NCBI RefSeq assembly: GCF_003369925.1
Contig: NZ_LARY01000001.1
Location: 1,054,001-1,118,000, forward strand
Direction: 5' to 3'
Length of the DNA: 64,000 nt
From: Listeria kieliensis
GTDB taxonomy: Bacteria; Bacillota; Bacilli; Lactobacillales; Listeriaceae
Shown: piece after piece, positions 1 to 9,122 of the stretch
Position numbering within the stretch: position 1 is the first letter of the stretch
How the letters are laid out: every line of letters begins with the position of its first letter
Position numbers and translations under genes: made by a program
The notes under the pieces: model-generated
What the model was told of the DNA's origin: nothing
Databases searched by the model: none
Seen by the model: only the letters and a program-made list of their open reading frames with translations

Positions 1-203
1 AGCGTTTCATCTTCTTTTGCGATCAGTTCTTTGATCGTTCCCGCATAAGAAGAAGGAACCTCCGCTGTAACCTTATCCGTTAAAACCTCTGCAATTGCAT
101 CATATTTTTCAACTTTTTGTCCCGGTTCGACTAACCAAGAACTAATCGTTCCTTCCGTTACACTCTCACCGAGCTTTGGCATCGTGATTTCCTTAATTGC
201 CAC
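1..203 (-). CDS. bkdB: Branched-chain alpha-keto acid dehydrogenase E2 (lipoamide acyltransferase), N-terminal part
   Basis: The window edge cuts this gene; only the first 67 codons are present. They encode the start of a lipoyl domain, with the lipoylated lysine expected in the TDKVTAEVPS motif (about residue 43). The start is GTG at 203, with AAGGAG nine bases upstream. E2 carries the acyl group from E1 to CoA on the swinging lipoyl arm of the branched-chain keto-acid dehydrogenase complex. It is the last visible gene of the ptb-buk-lpdA-bkdAA-bkdAB-bkdB series and follows bkdAB by 17 bases, so it is almost certainly co-transcribed. The catalytic domain lies outside the window. Confidence 0.93.
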   Translation of the reverse strand, partial: MAIKEITMPKLGESVTEGTISSWLVEPGQKVEKYDAIAEVLTDKVTAEVPSSYAGTIKELIAKEDET

Positions 204-220
204 ATTCGTTCACTCCTTCA

Positions 221-1204
221 TTAGAATTCAGCTAGCTCACGCATTTTTTCCAGTACTTTATCCGGATTGATCATAAAGAATTTCTCCATCGTCGGTGAAA
301 ACGGCATCGCAGGAGAATCCGGACCTGCTAAGCGCATAATAGGCGCATCAAGATCGAACAAGCAGTTTTCCGCAATAATCGCAGAAACTTCTCCGATGAT
401 ACTTCCTTGTAAGTTATCTTCTGTAACAAGGAGTACTTTCCCAGTTTTTTGAGCTGCTTCGATAATAGCTTCTTGATCGAGTGGGTAAATTGTCCGCAAA
501 TCAAGGATGTGTGCTTCATAGCCATCGCTTGCAAGTCGTTCCGCCGCTTGTTGAGCAAACTCGACCGCAAGACCATAAGTAATTACCGTGATATCGCTAC
601 CTTCACGTACCACATTAGCCTTTCCGATTGGTACCGTATAATCCGTTTCCGGGACTTCCCCTTTTAGCAACCGGTAAGCGCGTTTATGTTCAAAAAATAA
701 AACCGGATCGTTATCGCGAATCGCTGCTTTTAACAAGCCTTTCGCATCATACGGGTTCGATGGGATCACGATTTTAAGTCCAGGTTGTCCGAAAAAGACT
801 TTTTCAACAGACTGTGAGTGATAAAGTGCGCCGTGAACACCACCGCCAAATGGTGCACGGATTACCATCGGAACACTCCAATCATTATTCGAACGATAAC
901 GAATTCGAGCTGCTTCTGAAATGATTTGGTTGACAGCAGGCATGATGAAATCGGCAAACTGCATTTCTGCAACCGGACGATAGCCATACATGGCTGCTCC
1001 AATTCCAACACCTGCAATAGCTGATTCAGCAAGTGGTGTATCAATCACTCGCTTTTCACCAAACTGATCGTACAATCCAGCAGTTGCTTTAAATACGCCG
1101 CCTTTTTTCCCGACGTCTTCTCCTAAAATGAACACTTTTTCATCGCGTTCCATTTCTTCACGAAGTGCCATCGTAATGGCATCAATATATGAAATGACTG
1201 GCAT
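221..1204 (-). CDS. bkdAB: Branched-chain alpha-keto acid dehydrogenase E1 beta subunit
   Basis: 327 residues, the usual length for an E1-beta subunit. It has a transketolase-type pyrimidine-binding domain (about 4-180) and a C-terminal transketolase domain (about 200-320). GEDVG (28-32) and DTPLAES (55-61, with the Glu that activates thiamine diphosphate) are visible, as is HGALYHSQS near 124-132. With BkdAA it forms the alpha2beta2 E1 that decarboxylates branched 2-oxo acids from Val, Leu and Ile. In Listeria this route supplies primers for iso and anteiso fatty acids. GGAGGAATAAAGG precedes the ATG. It lies 3 bases after bkdAA. Confidence 0.96.
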   Translation of the reverse strand: MPVISYIDAITMALREEMERDEKVFILGEDVGKKGGVFKATAGLYDQFGEKRVIDTPLAESAIAGVGIGAAMYGYRPVAEMQFADFIMPAVNQIISEAARIRYRSNNDWSVPMVIRAPFGGGVHGALYHSQSVEKVFFGQPGLKIVIPSNPYDAKGLLKAAIRDNDPVLFFEHKRAYRLLKGEVPETDYTVPIGKANVVREGSDITVITYGLAVEFAQQAAERLASDGYEAHILDLRTIYPLDQEAIIEAAQKTGKVLLVTEDNLQGSIIGEVSAIIAENCLFDLDAPIMRLAGPDSPAMPFSPTMEKFFMINPDKVLEKMRELAEF

Positions 1205-1207
1205 CCT

Positions 1208-2206
1208 TTATTCCTCCCCCGTACGTTCTTCATACACAAAGCGAAGTGCTGATTCCGGCTCCGAGTAAGGCGCATTTTCCGCATACTCAGTCGCTTCATT
1301 CACTTCTTTTGCGATTTCTTTTTCAAGTGTTTCCACATCCGCTTCCGTTAAAAATCCTTCTTCAAGCAGTTCGTTTTTGAAAATCATTAACGGATCATTC
1401 GCTTTAGCACTTTCCACTTCTTCACGAGTTCGGTAAGAGCGGTCATCATCATCTGAGGAGTGCGGTGTAAACCGATAAGAAATCGTCTCAATTAGCGTTG
1501 GCCCTTCCCCTTTTCTTGCCCGATCCGCTGCTTCTTTAAAAGCAAGGTAGACTTCCGCCATGTTGTTCCCGTCTACGCGCACGCCAGGGATTCCGTAACC
1601 TAGCGCCCTGTCTGACAATTTTTCTGCAGCGTATTGTTTTTCGGCAGGAACACTAATCGCATATTTGTTATTGTGGATCACGTACACAACAGGCAATTTA
1701 TGAACACTTGCAAAGTTAATTCCTTCATGGAAATCTCCTTGGTTAGAAGAACCTTCCCCCGTTGATGTGTAAGCTACAATATCATCGCCTGCCATCTGAG
1801 CGGCTAGTCCAATTCCAGCAGCATGCGGGAACTGAGTTGTAACCGGTGAACTTTGTGTCACAATTCGATTTTTCTTTTGTCCGAAGTGCGAAGGCATTTG
1901 TCTACCACCTGAGTTTGGATCTTCAGCTTTCGCAAATGCGGAAAGCATGATATCTTGCGCCGTCATTCCAAAAGCAAGTACAACTGCTAAATCACGATAA
2001 TAAGGTAGACAATAATCCTTATCTAAATCAAACGCATAAGCCGCACCAATTTGCGCAATTTCTTGTCCTTGTCCAGAAATCGTAAACGGGATTTTCCCCG
2101 AACGATTTAAAAGCCAAATTCGTTCATCCAGTCTTCTTGCGAGTAAAGTCGTTCGAAACATTTCATATAATTTTTCTTTTGACAAACCCGTATCTTTTAA
2201 AGCCAT
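1208..2206 (-). CDS. bkdAA: Branched-chain alpha-keto acid dehydrogenase E1 alpha subunit
   Basis: 332 residues from the ATG at 2206, chosen because AGGAGG lies seven bases upstream; an in-frame ATG 30 bases earlier has no such site. The thiamine-diphosphate motif runs from GEG (150-152) to NN (179-180). YRFTPHSSDDDDR matches the conserved loop of E1-alpha proteins that closes over the cofactor. Together with BkdAB it carries out the rate-limiting decarboxylation and reductive acylation of the E2 lipoyl group. The start lies 33 bases after the lpdA stop. Confidence 0.96.
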   Translation of the reverse strand: MALKDTGLSKEKLYEMFRTTLLARRLDERIWLLNRSGKIPFTISGQGQEIAQIGAAYAFDLDKDYCLPYYRDLAVVLAFGMTAQDIMLSAFAKAEDPNSGGRQMPSHFGQKKNRIVTQSSPVTTQFPHAAGIGLAAQMAGDDIVAYTSTGEGSSNQGDFHEGINFASVHKLPVVYVIHNNKYAISVPAEKQYAAEKLSDRALGYGIPGVRVDGNNMAEVYLAFKEAADRARKGEGPTLIETISYRFTPHSSDDDDRSYRTREEVESAKANDPLMIFKNELLEEGFLTEADVETLEKEIAKEVNEATEYAENAPYSEPESALRFVYEERTGEE

Positions 2207-2239
2207 TATCGTTCCTCCTATACTTTCCAAGTTCATTTT

Positions 2240-3667
2240 TTAGCCATGAATTTGATTGCCATCAACAGCAAGTGCTGCTTCACCAAATGCTTCCGAAAGC
2301 GTTGGGTGCGGGTGAATTGTTTCTCCGATTTCCCATGGAGTAGCGTTTAACACCTGTGCAAGTGCCGCTTCACTAATCATGTCTGTTACATGCGGGCCAA
2401 TCATGGAAACGCCGAGTAAGTCATCCGTTTTTTTATCAGCAATCACTTTAATAAAGCCGTCGGATTCGCCAAATACAAGTGCCTTTCCGATTCCACGGAA
2501 GAAGAATTTCCCTTTTTTCACTTCATAGCCACGTTCTTTTGCCGTTTCCTCACTAATCCCAACACTAGCAATCTCAGGAGAAGTATAAATACAGCGCGGT
2601 ACAAGGTCATAATCAAGTTCTTCAACCGCTTCCCCGGCAATATAGCTTGCCGCAATAATGCCCTCATGCATCGCAACATGTGCTAGTTGCATAGTTGGAA
2701 TGCAATCTCCAATTGCAAAAATATGACTTTCTTTTGTTTGGAATCGTTCATTCACTTGAATGAAGCCACGTTCAACAACGACATCCGTATTTTCTAATCC
2801 GATATTTTCTACATTAGCAGCCCGACCTACTGAAACAAGCATTTTTTCAGCCGTAAAGCTTTGCGTCTCACCTTTCACAATGGCTTCAATTGTAACGGAA
2901 CCATCTTGTTTAACAAGCGAATCCGGTTGAACCTCAGCACTTGTTACCATCTTGATTTTCTTTTTCTTAAAGAGACGTGTAAGCTCTTTTGAAATTTCTT
3001 GATCTTCAGTTGGAACAATTCGATCCGCATATTCAAGAACCGTTACATCTACGCCAAAGTCATGTAACATTGATGCCCATTCCATACCGATTACGCCACC
3101 GCCAACAATCAAAATAGACTTTGGCAATTCTTCCATTTGCAAGGCTCCATCAGAAGAAAAGACATCTTTTTCGTCTAGCTCCAGCCCTTTTAAAGAACGC
3201 GGTCTTGAACCCGTTGCAATAATCAAGTTTTTAGGAATAATCATTTCGTTTTCAGAGCCATCATTAAATTCAATCGAAATCGTTCCCGCAGTTGGCGAAA
3301 AAATGGAAGGGCCAAGAATAGTTCCAGTTCCTTCATAAAGATCAATTTTTCCTTTTTTAAACAACTGATGAATCCCATTCGTTAACTGATCGACAATTTG
3401 GTTTTTACGTTCAATCGCTTTGAGGAAATTAACAGATGCATTTCCTTCGACTGCGACACCAAACTCTTCTGCTCTTTTTACCGTTTGAAAAACCTCGGCA
3501 GAGCGAAGTAACGCTTTACTTGGGATACAACCACGGTGTAAACAAGTACCTCCTAGACGATCCTTTTCAACAACAGCTACACTAAGACCTTTTTTAGCTG
3601 CTTCAATTGCTGCTACATATCCTCCGGTTCCGCCGCCTAAAACGACCACATCATATTCTTTTGCCAT
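2240..3667 (-). CDS. lpdA: Dihydrolipoyl dehydrogenase (E3 of the branched-chain complex)
   Basis: 475 residues, full length for the family. The N-terminal FAD motif GGGTGG starts at 11. The redox-active disulfide is C42/C47 in GGTCLHRGCIPSK. A second nucleotide fold (VGGGVIGMEW) binds NAD. The C-terminal dimerisation domain carries the His-Glu pair in HPHPTLSE (H454, E459). The enzyme reoxidises dihydrolipoamide on E2 with NAD. Its place inside the bkd operon suggests a dedicated E3, separate from the pyruvate dehydrogenase copy. Confidence 0.96.
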   Translation of the reverse strand: MAKEYDVVVLGGGTGGYVAAIEAAKKGLSVAVVEKDRLGGTCLHRGCIPSKALLRSAEVFQTVKRAEEFGVAVEGNASVNFLKAIERKNQIVDQLTNGIHQLFKKGKIDLYEGTGTILGPSIFSPTAGTISIEFNDGSENEMIIPKNLIIATGSRPRSLKGLELDEKDVFSSDGALQMEELPKSILIVGGGVIGMEWASMLHDFGVDVTVLEYADRIVPTEDQEISKELTRLFKKKKIKMVTSAEVQPDSLVKQDGSVTIEAIVKGETQSFTAEKMLVSVGRAANVENIGLENTDVVVERGFIQVNERFQTKESHIFAIGDCIPTMQLAHVAMHEGIIAASYIAGEAVEELDYDLVPRCIYTSPEIASVGISEETAKERGYEVKKGKFFFRGIGKALVFGESDGFIKVIADKKTDDLLGVSMIGPHVTDMISEAALAQVLNATPWEIGETIHPHPTLSEAFGEAALAVDGNQIHG

Positions 3668-3681
3668 TCTTGTTCCTCCTT

Positions 3682-4749
3682 TTAATAGGCTTTCGCTTTT
3701 TCTTTTTTTGCAAGAACCCGCTGAGTGCCTTCATTTAATGCGAGTAATTCATCTTCCCCCGGCGAGATAATCACTTTACTAATCCAAGAAACGAGTTCTG
3801 AGACTTGCTGCGTAAATCTCGTGCTCTTCGCAAGCCCACCTGTCAAAATAATCGCATCCAGATCCCCTTTGAAATGAACAGAGACTGCTGCTATTTCTTT
3901 TGCAACTTGATAGGCCATAGCTTTAAAAATAAGTTCCGCTTCTTCATCTTGCGCTTCAATTCGCTTTTCAATCTCAAGCATGTTATTGGTTCCAAAATAA
4001 GAAACCATGCCACCTTCCCCAATCAATTGTTTTTTTAACTTTTCTTTCGTCATCCCTTCTTGAAAGCACGATTCAAGAAAAGTGGATAAAGGAAGTGTGC
4101 CGGAGCGTTCTGGGCTAAAAGGCCCTTCTCCGCCAAGGGCATTATTCACATCAATCGCTTCCCCGTTCATATGAGCTGCAACAGAAATCCCTCCGCCCAA
4201 GTGAGCGATGACAAAACGACTCTCTTCATAAGTCGTCGAAAGTTCGCGTGCCACTTTACGAGCTGTTGCTTTATGGTTGAGCGCATGAAAAATGCTGATG
4301 CGTTCATAGTCTTTATGACCAGAAATGCGGGATACTGGAATCAATTCATCTACGACAACAGGATCAACAATATAAGCTTTTTTACCAAGTGGATCACTTA
4401 GTTCTTTCGCTATTAATCCACCTAAATTACTAGCATGTTGACCCGAAATACCAATCTGTAAATCTTTCACCATTTGATCGCTTACTTCATAAGTACCTCC
4501 CTTTAAAGGTCTAAGTAAACCACCTCGCCCGACAACAGCATCTAACTCATTAAGATCAAAATCTCGTGCATTTAGCCTGTCAAGAATCTTACTTTTACGA
4601 AACTCCAGTTGACTTAGGATGCTTTCAAACTGTTTCAGCTCTTCGTATGAGTGACGCATTTCCTCCTCAAAGCGAAGTTCTTCTCCATCATAAACCGCAA
4701 CCTTGGTCGAAGTCGAACCAGGATTGATCGCTAAAACTGTGTGGCTCAT
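3682..4749 (-). CDS. buk: Butyrate kinase / branched-chain fatty-acid kinase
   Basis: 355 residues of the acetate and sugar kinase (ASKHA) fold. Visible motifs are the N-terminal phosphate loop INPGSTSTKVAVYDG (about 8-22), the AHLGGGISV segment near 185 and PERSGTLPL near 215. It transfers phosphate between acyl-phosphate and ADP. Together with Ptb it converts branched acyl-CoA to free acid plus ATP, or runs in reverse to activate supplied short acids. AGGGGG precedes the ATG. It sits between ptb and lpdA; the 168-base gap to ptb could hold a processing site or a second promoter, but I see no convincing one. Confidence 0.94.
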   Translation of the reverse strand: MSHTVLAINPGSTSTKVAVYDGEELRFEEEMRHSYEELKQFESILSQLEFRKSKILDRLNARDFDLNELDAVVGRGGLLRPLKGGTYEVSDQMVKDLQIGISGQHASNLGGLIAKELSDPLGKKAYIVDPVVVDELIPVSRISGHKDYERISIFHALNHKATARKVARELSTTYEESRFVIAHLGGGISVAAHMNGEAIDVNNALGGEGPFSPERSGTLPLSTFLESCFQEGMTKEKLKKQLIGEGGMVSYFGTNNMLEIEKRIEAQDEEAELIFKAMAYQVAKEIAAVSVHFKGDLDAIILTGGLAKSTRFTQQVSELVSWISKVIISPGEDELLALNEGTQRVLAKKEKAKAY

Positions 4750-4917
4750 GTTATACCCCCTTCGTTTTTCAGGTGAATCCTCAGAATCAATCGAATTTGT
4801 GAAATTTGATTGATGTTGTCAGTCTATTCAGCACTATTGTAACATGGGGGTTTAGAAGAAAAAAAGGCTTTGCTTCAAAAACAAAGAAAACGCTTTATTC
4901 ACATTTGTTTATCATAT

Positions 4918-5778
4918 TCAGACCATTCTGCCAGTTAACAAAAACGAAAGCAATTTGTTTTCAGCGGAATCACTTCGTGAAGAAATCACTACTGGCGCTT
5001 TAGCACCGATAACGGAACTTGCAACATGGGCATTTCCAAAATAAACAAGCGCCTTATAAAGAGCATTTCCGGTTTCGATGTTTGGCACAACGATTAAGTC
5101 AGCATCTCCTGCTGCAGCATTTTCGATGCCTTTATGTAAAGCGGCTTCCTTCGAAATCGCAGCATCAAATGCAAGCGGCCCTGCCACTTCGAGTTCTGGA
5201 TAAGTTTGGTTTACAAAGTCAACCAGTGACGCAGCATCAACAGTCGAAGGCATCTTTTCGGTCACTTGTTCAACCGCACTTAAAAAAACGACTTTAGGTG
5301 CAGAAACGCCAAATTTACGAACCGCATCAATTGCATTTAGCGTAATTTGTTTCTTTTCTTCTAGTGTTGGGGCAATATTCATCGCACAGTCTGTGATAAA
5401 AAGTGGTTTCGAATAACTCGGCAGTTCAAACATGGCGATTTGAGATAACAATTTATCTGTTCGTAAACCCGTTTCTTTTTGAAGAACAGCACGAAGTACG
5501 GTTGCAGTTGGCACAAAGCCTTTTACAAGCACATCGGCTTCTCCAGCTCTAACTGCTTGAACAGCTAGTTTAGCTGCTTCTTCATCTGAACTAGCTGGAA
5601 TAACTTTTACTTTTTGCTCATCATAAAGAAGCTCTCCAGGTCCAAATAAAAGGAATTCTCCTAAATCATTTTGCAGAGCTAAGTCAACCGTTTGCTTGAT
5701 TACTGGATCGCTTGCCCCTGCTACTGCATAAATCCTTTTTTTGGCGAAACTCGTTTTTAAAACTGACTCTTTTTCCAA
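4918..5778 (-). CDS. ptb: Phosphate butyryltransferase (phosphotransacylase)
   Basis: About 286 residues of the phosphate acetyl/butyryl transferase family. The signatures are TDCAMNIAP mid-protein, GPLAFDAAIS, and the C-terminal GAKAPVVISSRSDSAENKL. It interconverts acyl-CoA with acyl-phosphate, feeding Buk. I prefer the TTG start at 5778, which follows AAAGGGGG at eight bases and matches the length of Bacillus Ptb; an ATG at 5829 would add 17 residues with no family counterpart. It is the first gene of the bkd block; recN ends 128 bases upstream. Bacillus places the sigma-54 activator BkdR here, but none is present. Confidence 0.93.
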   Translation of the reverse strand: MEKESVLKTSFAKKRIYAVAGASDPVIKQTVDLALQNDLGEFLLFGPGELLYDEQKVKVIPASSDEEAAKLAVQAVRAGEADVLVKGFVPTATVLRAVLQKETGLRTDKLLSQIAMFELPSYSKPLFITDCAMNIAPTLEEKKQITLNAIDAVRKFGVSAPKVVFLSAVEQVTEKMPSTVDAASLVDFVNQTYPELEVAGPLAFDAAISKEAALHKGIENAAAGDADLIVVPNIETGNALYKALVYFGNAHVASSVIGAKAPVVISSRSDSAENKLLSFLLTGRMV

Positions 5779-5905
5779 AACCTTTCCCCCTTTAAGTTTA
5801 CACAAAAAAGGCTTGTTTAGGATTAGCATCTGTTTTTATGACCAGGTGTTAAAAACCACCTTTCCATTTTAAACAAAAACTCTTCCACATGCAAGCCGTT
5901 TTGTT

Positions 5906-7597
5906 TTATTCATTGTTTTTCTTGATAGCCTTTGCTTGCTCAATCATTTCTTCCGCGTGTTGTTTGGCAAGTTTAGTAATTTCTGTTCCTGCGATCATTC
6001 GACCAATTTCAAGCACTTTTTCCTCACCTGTGATTCTTTCTACGTGCGTGATAGTTCGATTGTTTTGAACCTGTTTCGTAATATAGAAATGATGATCTGC
6101 CATCGCAGCTACTTGTGGCAAATGAGAAATACAAAGAACTTGCGAACCAACAGAAACTGCATAGATTTTTTCTGCAATAGCTTGAGCTACACGTCCACTG
6201 ACGCCAGTGTCCACTTCATCAAAAATGATTGATGTGATTCCTTGATGCCTCGAAAAGATCGTTTTAAGCGCCAACATCATTCGGGAAAGTTCACCGCCTG
6301 ATGCTACTTTTGACAGCGGTTTTGCTGGTTCACCAGGATTCGTTGAAATATAAAACACCACTTCATCCTGTCCTGTTTCCTGAAAATCCCTAGACTTTGC
6401 AAAATGTACTTCAAACACAGCCTTTTCCATGTATAACTGATTAAGTTCTTGCTTAATTTGTTTTTCTAATTTTTCAGCTGCCTTTTGGCGCATTTTTGTC
6501 AAAGCTTCTGCCTGCTGTTTGACTTTCTCTTTCCATTGTTCCACTTTTTCTTCCAATTTTCCAACGCTTTGTTCGCTATTTTCAAGTTGATCAATTTCCA
6601 CTGTAATTTCTTCGTAATACTGAATGATATCGTCTATGGTCTTTCCGTATTTTCGTTTTAGCTGACTTAATTCAGCCAATCGATTTTCAATTTCATTCAG
6701 TTCATCTGGCTGAAATTCTAACTGGTCGAGTGCTTGGCGAATTTCCGAGACAGCATCTTCCAGTTGATAATAGCTAGAAGCAACGTTTTCATTAAGCACG
6801 CGATAATCGTTTGTAACTGAGCTTGCCGATTCCAGTTCACGCATGGCTTCGCCTGTAAAGGTCAAACCACCCGGCTCTCCCGTTAAAGCATTGTAAGCAG
6901 CACTCAAACTTTCAGAAAGCTTTTCAAAGTTGACTAACCGATTTTTTTGCTCAGATAGTCTTTCCTCTTCACCACTTTCCAGATTGGCTGCGGCAATCTC
7001 TTGCTCTTGGAATCGCAACATATCAAGGCGTTGTGCCAGTTCACGTTCGTTTTGTGTAAAATGGTGGAATTCCTTTTCAGCTTGTTTGTATTTCGCAAAG
7101 GTTGTTTGATACGCCTGAACTGACTTTGCTAGCGTTTGACCGGCAAACCGATCAAGTAAACTCAAATGAAACTCATCTTGCATGAGTTCCTGATGTTCAT
7201 GTTGCGTATGAATATCTAATAATTTTGCACCAACATCACGTAATAAACCTGTTGTAACCAGTTTTCCATTAACGCGACAGACATTCTTACCAGATTTAAA
7301 AACCGTTCGTTCAAGCACTACCATACCATCAGAAAAATCAATACCACTTTCAGAAAGTAACGATTCGAGCGCCTTGTTTTCATTTGAAAGCTGGAATAAG
7401 CCCTCAAGCGAAAGTTTTTCTTCACCGTGGCGAATAAACTGACTAGATCCTCTTCCGCCAACTAAAAGACCCAGCGCATCAATAATAATTGACTTCCCTG
7501 CACCTGTTTCCCCAGTTAATACAGTCATCCCTTCCTCAAAAGAAAGGGAGAGGGACTCGATGATCGCAAAATTATGAATGGTTAATTCTTGTAACAT
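5906..7597 (-). CDS. recN: DNA repair ATPase RecN (SMC-like)
   Basis: 563 residues from the ATG at 7597, which follows GGAAGGTGAGG. An upstream ATG overlapping the argR stop would add six residues. The Walker A motif GETGAGKS is at 29-36. A long coiled coil occupies the middle (about 160-380). The ABC signature ASGGELSRMMLAL and Walker B IIFDEVDTGVSG lie near the C-terminus. RecN is an early responder to double-strand breaks. The argR-recN pairing is typical of Firmicutes. The start lies 18 bases after the argR stop, so the two are probably co-transcribed. Confidence 0.96.
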   Translation of the reverse strand: MLQELTIHNFAIIESLSLSFEEGMTVLTGETGAGKSIIIDALGLLVGGRGSSQFIRHGEEKLSLEGLFQLSNENKALESLLSESGIDFSDGMVVLERTVFKSGKNVCRVNGKLVTTGLLRDVGAKLLDIHTQHEHQELMQDEFHLSLLDRFAGQTLAKSVQAYQTTFAKYKQAEKEFHHFTQNERELAQRLDMLRFQEQEIAAANLESGEEERLSEQKNRLVNFEKLSESLSAAYNALTGEPGGLTFTGEAMRELESASSVTNDYRVLNENVASSYYQLEDAVSEIRQALDQLEFQPDELNEIENRLAELSQLKRKYGKTIDDIIQYYEEITVEIDQLENSEQSVGKLEEKVEQWKEKVKQQAEALTKMRQKAAEKLEKQIKQELNQLYMEKAVFEVHFAKSRDFQETGQDEVVFYISTNPGEPAKPLSKVASGGELSRMMLALKTIFSRHQGITSIIFDEVDTGVSGRVAQAIAEKIYAVSVGSQVLCISHLPQVAAMADHHFYITKQVQNNRTITHVERITGEEKVLEIGRMIAGTEITKLAKQHAEEMIEQAKAIKKNNE

Positions 7598-7614
7598 CCC
7601 ATCCTCACCTTCCA

Positions 7615-8064
7615 TTAAAGCATTTCAACTAATCGTTCAGCCACTCTCTTTGCTTCAAGATCTGAGCGGCAAATAATTAGACACGTGTCGTCTCCGCAAA
7701 GCGTACCAGCCTTTTCTGGCCAGTTCAAATTATCAAGCAGAGCACCGATCGCATTTCCGTTTCCTGGCATCACTTTTAAGATCAAGATAAACTGCACAGT
7801 ATCTACGCTAATAAAACAATCTACTAAAGCTCGTTTTAATTTCTGCTGCGGATTGAATTTATTATCTGCAGGCAAACTGTATTTGTAAGTTCCATTTTGC
7901 GTTGGAACTTTAACCAAATGAAGTTCTTTAATATCACGCGAAATCGTAGCTTGCGTAACTTTAACTCCACGTTCCTGAAGTAAATCAACGAGTTCTTCTT
8001 GCGTGTCGATCTCATTCGAAGTAACGAGTTCACGAATAATAATATGACGATGCCCTTTATTCAT
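7615..8064 (-). CDS. argR: Arginine repressor
   Basis: 149 residues. The N-terminal winged helix (about 1-70) contains [12 protein letters not shown], with the Ser-Arg pair (42-43) that reads the operator. The C-terminal domain (about 80-149) forms the hexamer and binds arginine; [11 protein letters not shown] is the conserved ligand loop. It represses arginine synthesis and activates catabolism when arginine is abundant. GAGGTG precedes the ATG at about eight bases. An ARG-box-like sequence lies about 100 bases upstream, consistent with autoregulation. Confidence 0.95.
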   Translation of the reverse strand: MNKGHRHIIIRELVTSNEIDTQEELVDLLQERGVKVTQATISRDIKELHLVKVPTQNGTYKYSLPADNKFNPQQKLKRALVDCFISVDTVQFILILKVMPGNGNAIGALLDNLNWPEKAGTLCGDDTCLIICRSDLEAKRVAERLVEML

Positions 8065-8176
8065 AATTTTTTCACCTCACGAAATTTTTTCTACCTCCAT
8101 CTTATCGAAAAAAACGCATAAAGTCACGAATTTAACGCTAATTGGTTTTTTAAAATGCAAAGATATTTTATTCATG
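8065..8176 (-). promoter_or_regulatory. argR promoter region with a candidate ARG box
   Basis: Read on the minus strand, 8176-8161 gives CATGAATAAAATATCT. Its first eleven bases match the Bacillus ARG-box consensus, while the second half is degenerate. It overlaps a 6-bp palindrome TTCATG-N6-CATGAA. A weak promoter follows: GTGACT, 17 bases, TAAGAT, about 30 bases before the argR start. I infer ArgR autoregulation; only the half-site match is directly visible. Confidence 0.4.
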
Positions 8177-8243
8177 TTGATACATGAAAATCAAAAATAG
8201 CTGCTAAAATTTATGAAATCCACTTACTTTCCCAAATTCTACT

Positions 8244-8283
8244 AAAAAATGGAGACCCACTCATAGTATGGTCTCCATTTTTT
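8244..8283. terminator. Bidirectional terminator between tlyA and argR
   Basis: A 14-bp perfect stem (AAAAAATGGAGACC with its complement) encloses a 12-base loop and has A and T runs on both sides. It overlaps the tlyA stop codon and separates the dxs-tlyA transcript from argR. Confidence 0.9.
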
Positions 8284-9118
8284 ACTTCTTCTTATCAAGC
8301 TCAAGGTGAGCCGTTTGTACAACTTGTTCAACTGCATCCGAAACAAGCAAGTTCTCTCCTGACTCATTTTCATTTCCCATCCAAGTTAAATGAGCAATAA
8401 ATTCAATATTTCCTTCGCCGCCCGTAATTGGCGAATAATCCAAACCGCGAATCGTATAGCCAATACCTTGAGCAAACGTCAAAATTTCATTCACAACTGC
8501 CGCGTGAATTTTCGGATCACGAATAATTCCTTTTTTACCCACCTGTTCTTTTCCGGCTTCAAATTGCGGTTTAATTAATGTCATAACGTCTCCGTTTGGC
8601 ACAAGAACAGTTCGAAGCACCGGCAAAATCAATTTCAAGGAAATAAAAGAAACATCAATCGTTGCAAATTCTGCAAGCCCTTCATTAAAGTCTGCTGGTG
8701 TAACATGACGGAAATTCGTCCGCTCCATCACGGTTACTCGGTCATCACTCCGAAGTTTCCACGCGAGCTGGTTGTAGCCAACATCTAACGCGTAAGAATG
8801 TTTAGCTCCATTTTGAAGCGCACAATCCGTAAAGCCACCTGTTGACGCTCCAATATCAAGCATCAATTTATCTTTTACTTTAAAATCAAAAACCTTCAGT
8901 GCTTTTTCAAGTTTTAACCCGCCACGACTCACATAAGGAAGCGTTTCGCCTTTAATCCGTAGCTGGCTATCCACAGGAATCTTCTCTCCTGGCTTATCAA
9001 CACGTGTATTTGCACGATAAACAATGCCAGCCATGATCGCTCGTTTTGCTTTTTCTCGTGTCTCAAATAGCCCTTCTTCAACAAGTAGCACATCCGCACG
9101 TTCTTTTTTCACATTCAT
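8282..9118 (-). CDS. tlyA: TlyA-family rRNA 2'-O-methyltransferase / hemolysin-like protein
   Basis: 278 residues. An S4 RNA-binding domain (about 5-65) is followed by an FtsJ/RrmJ methyltransferase domain. The SAM-binding motif is LDIGASTGGFTDCAL (about 83-97), and IDVSFISLKL follows. TlyA proteins methylate ribose positions in rRNA; the 'hemolysin' name in some databases reflects older annotation. The gene lies 4 bases after dxs, the usual Firmicute arrangement, and is closed by a strong terminator. Confidence 0.92.
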   Translation of the reverse strand: MNVKKERADVLLVEEGLFETREKAKRAIMAGIVYRANTRVDKPGEKIPVDSQLRIKGETLPYVSRGGLKLEKALKVFDFKVKDKLMLDIGASTGGFTDCALQNGAKHSYALDVGYNQLAWKLRSDDRVTVMERTNFRHVTPADFNEGLAEFATIDVSFISLKLILPVLRTVLVPNGDVMTLIKPQFEAGKEQVGKKGIIRDPKIHAAVVNEILTFAQGIGYTIRGLDYSPITGGEGNIEFIAHLTWMGNENESGENLLVSDAVEQVVQTAHLELDKKK

Positions 9119-9122
9119 TTTC

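Noticed and set aside
5780..5905. Search for a BkdR-type sigma-54 activator or -24/-12 promoter before ptb
   Set aside because: No GG-N10-GC element or regulator gene seen; recN directly precedes the operon.
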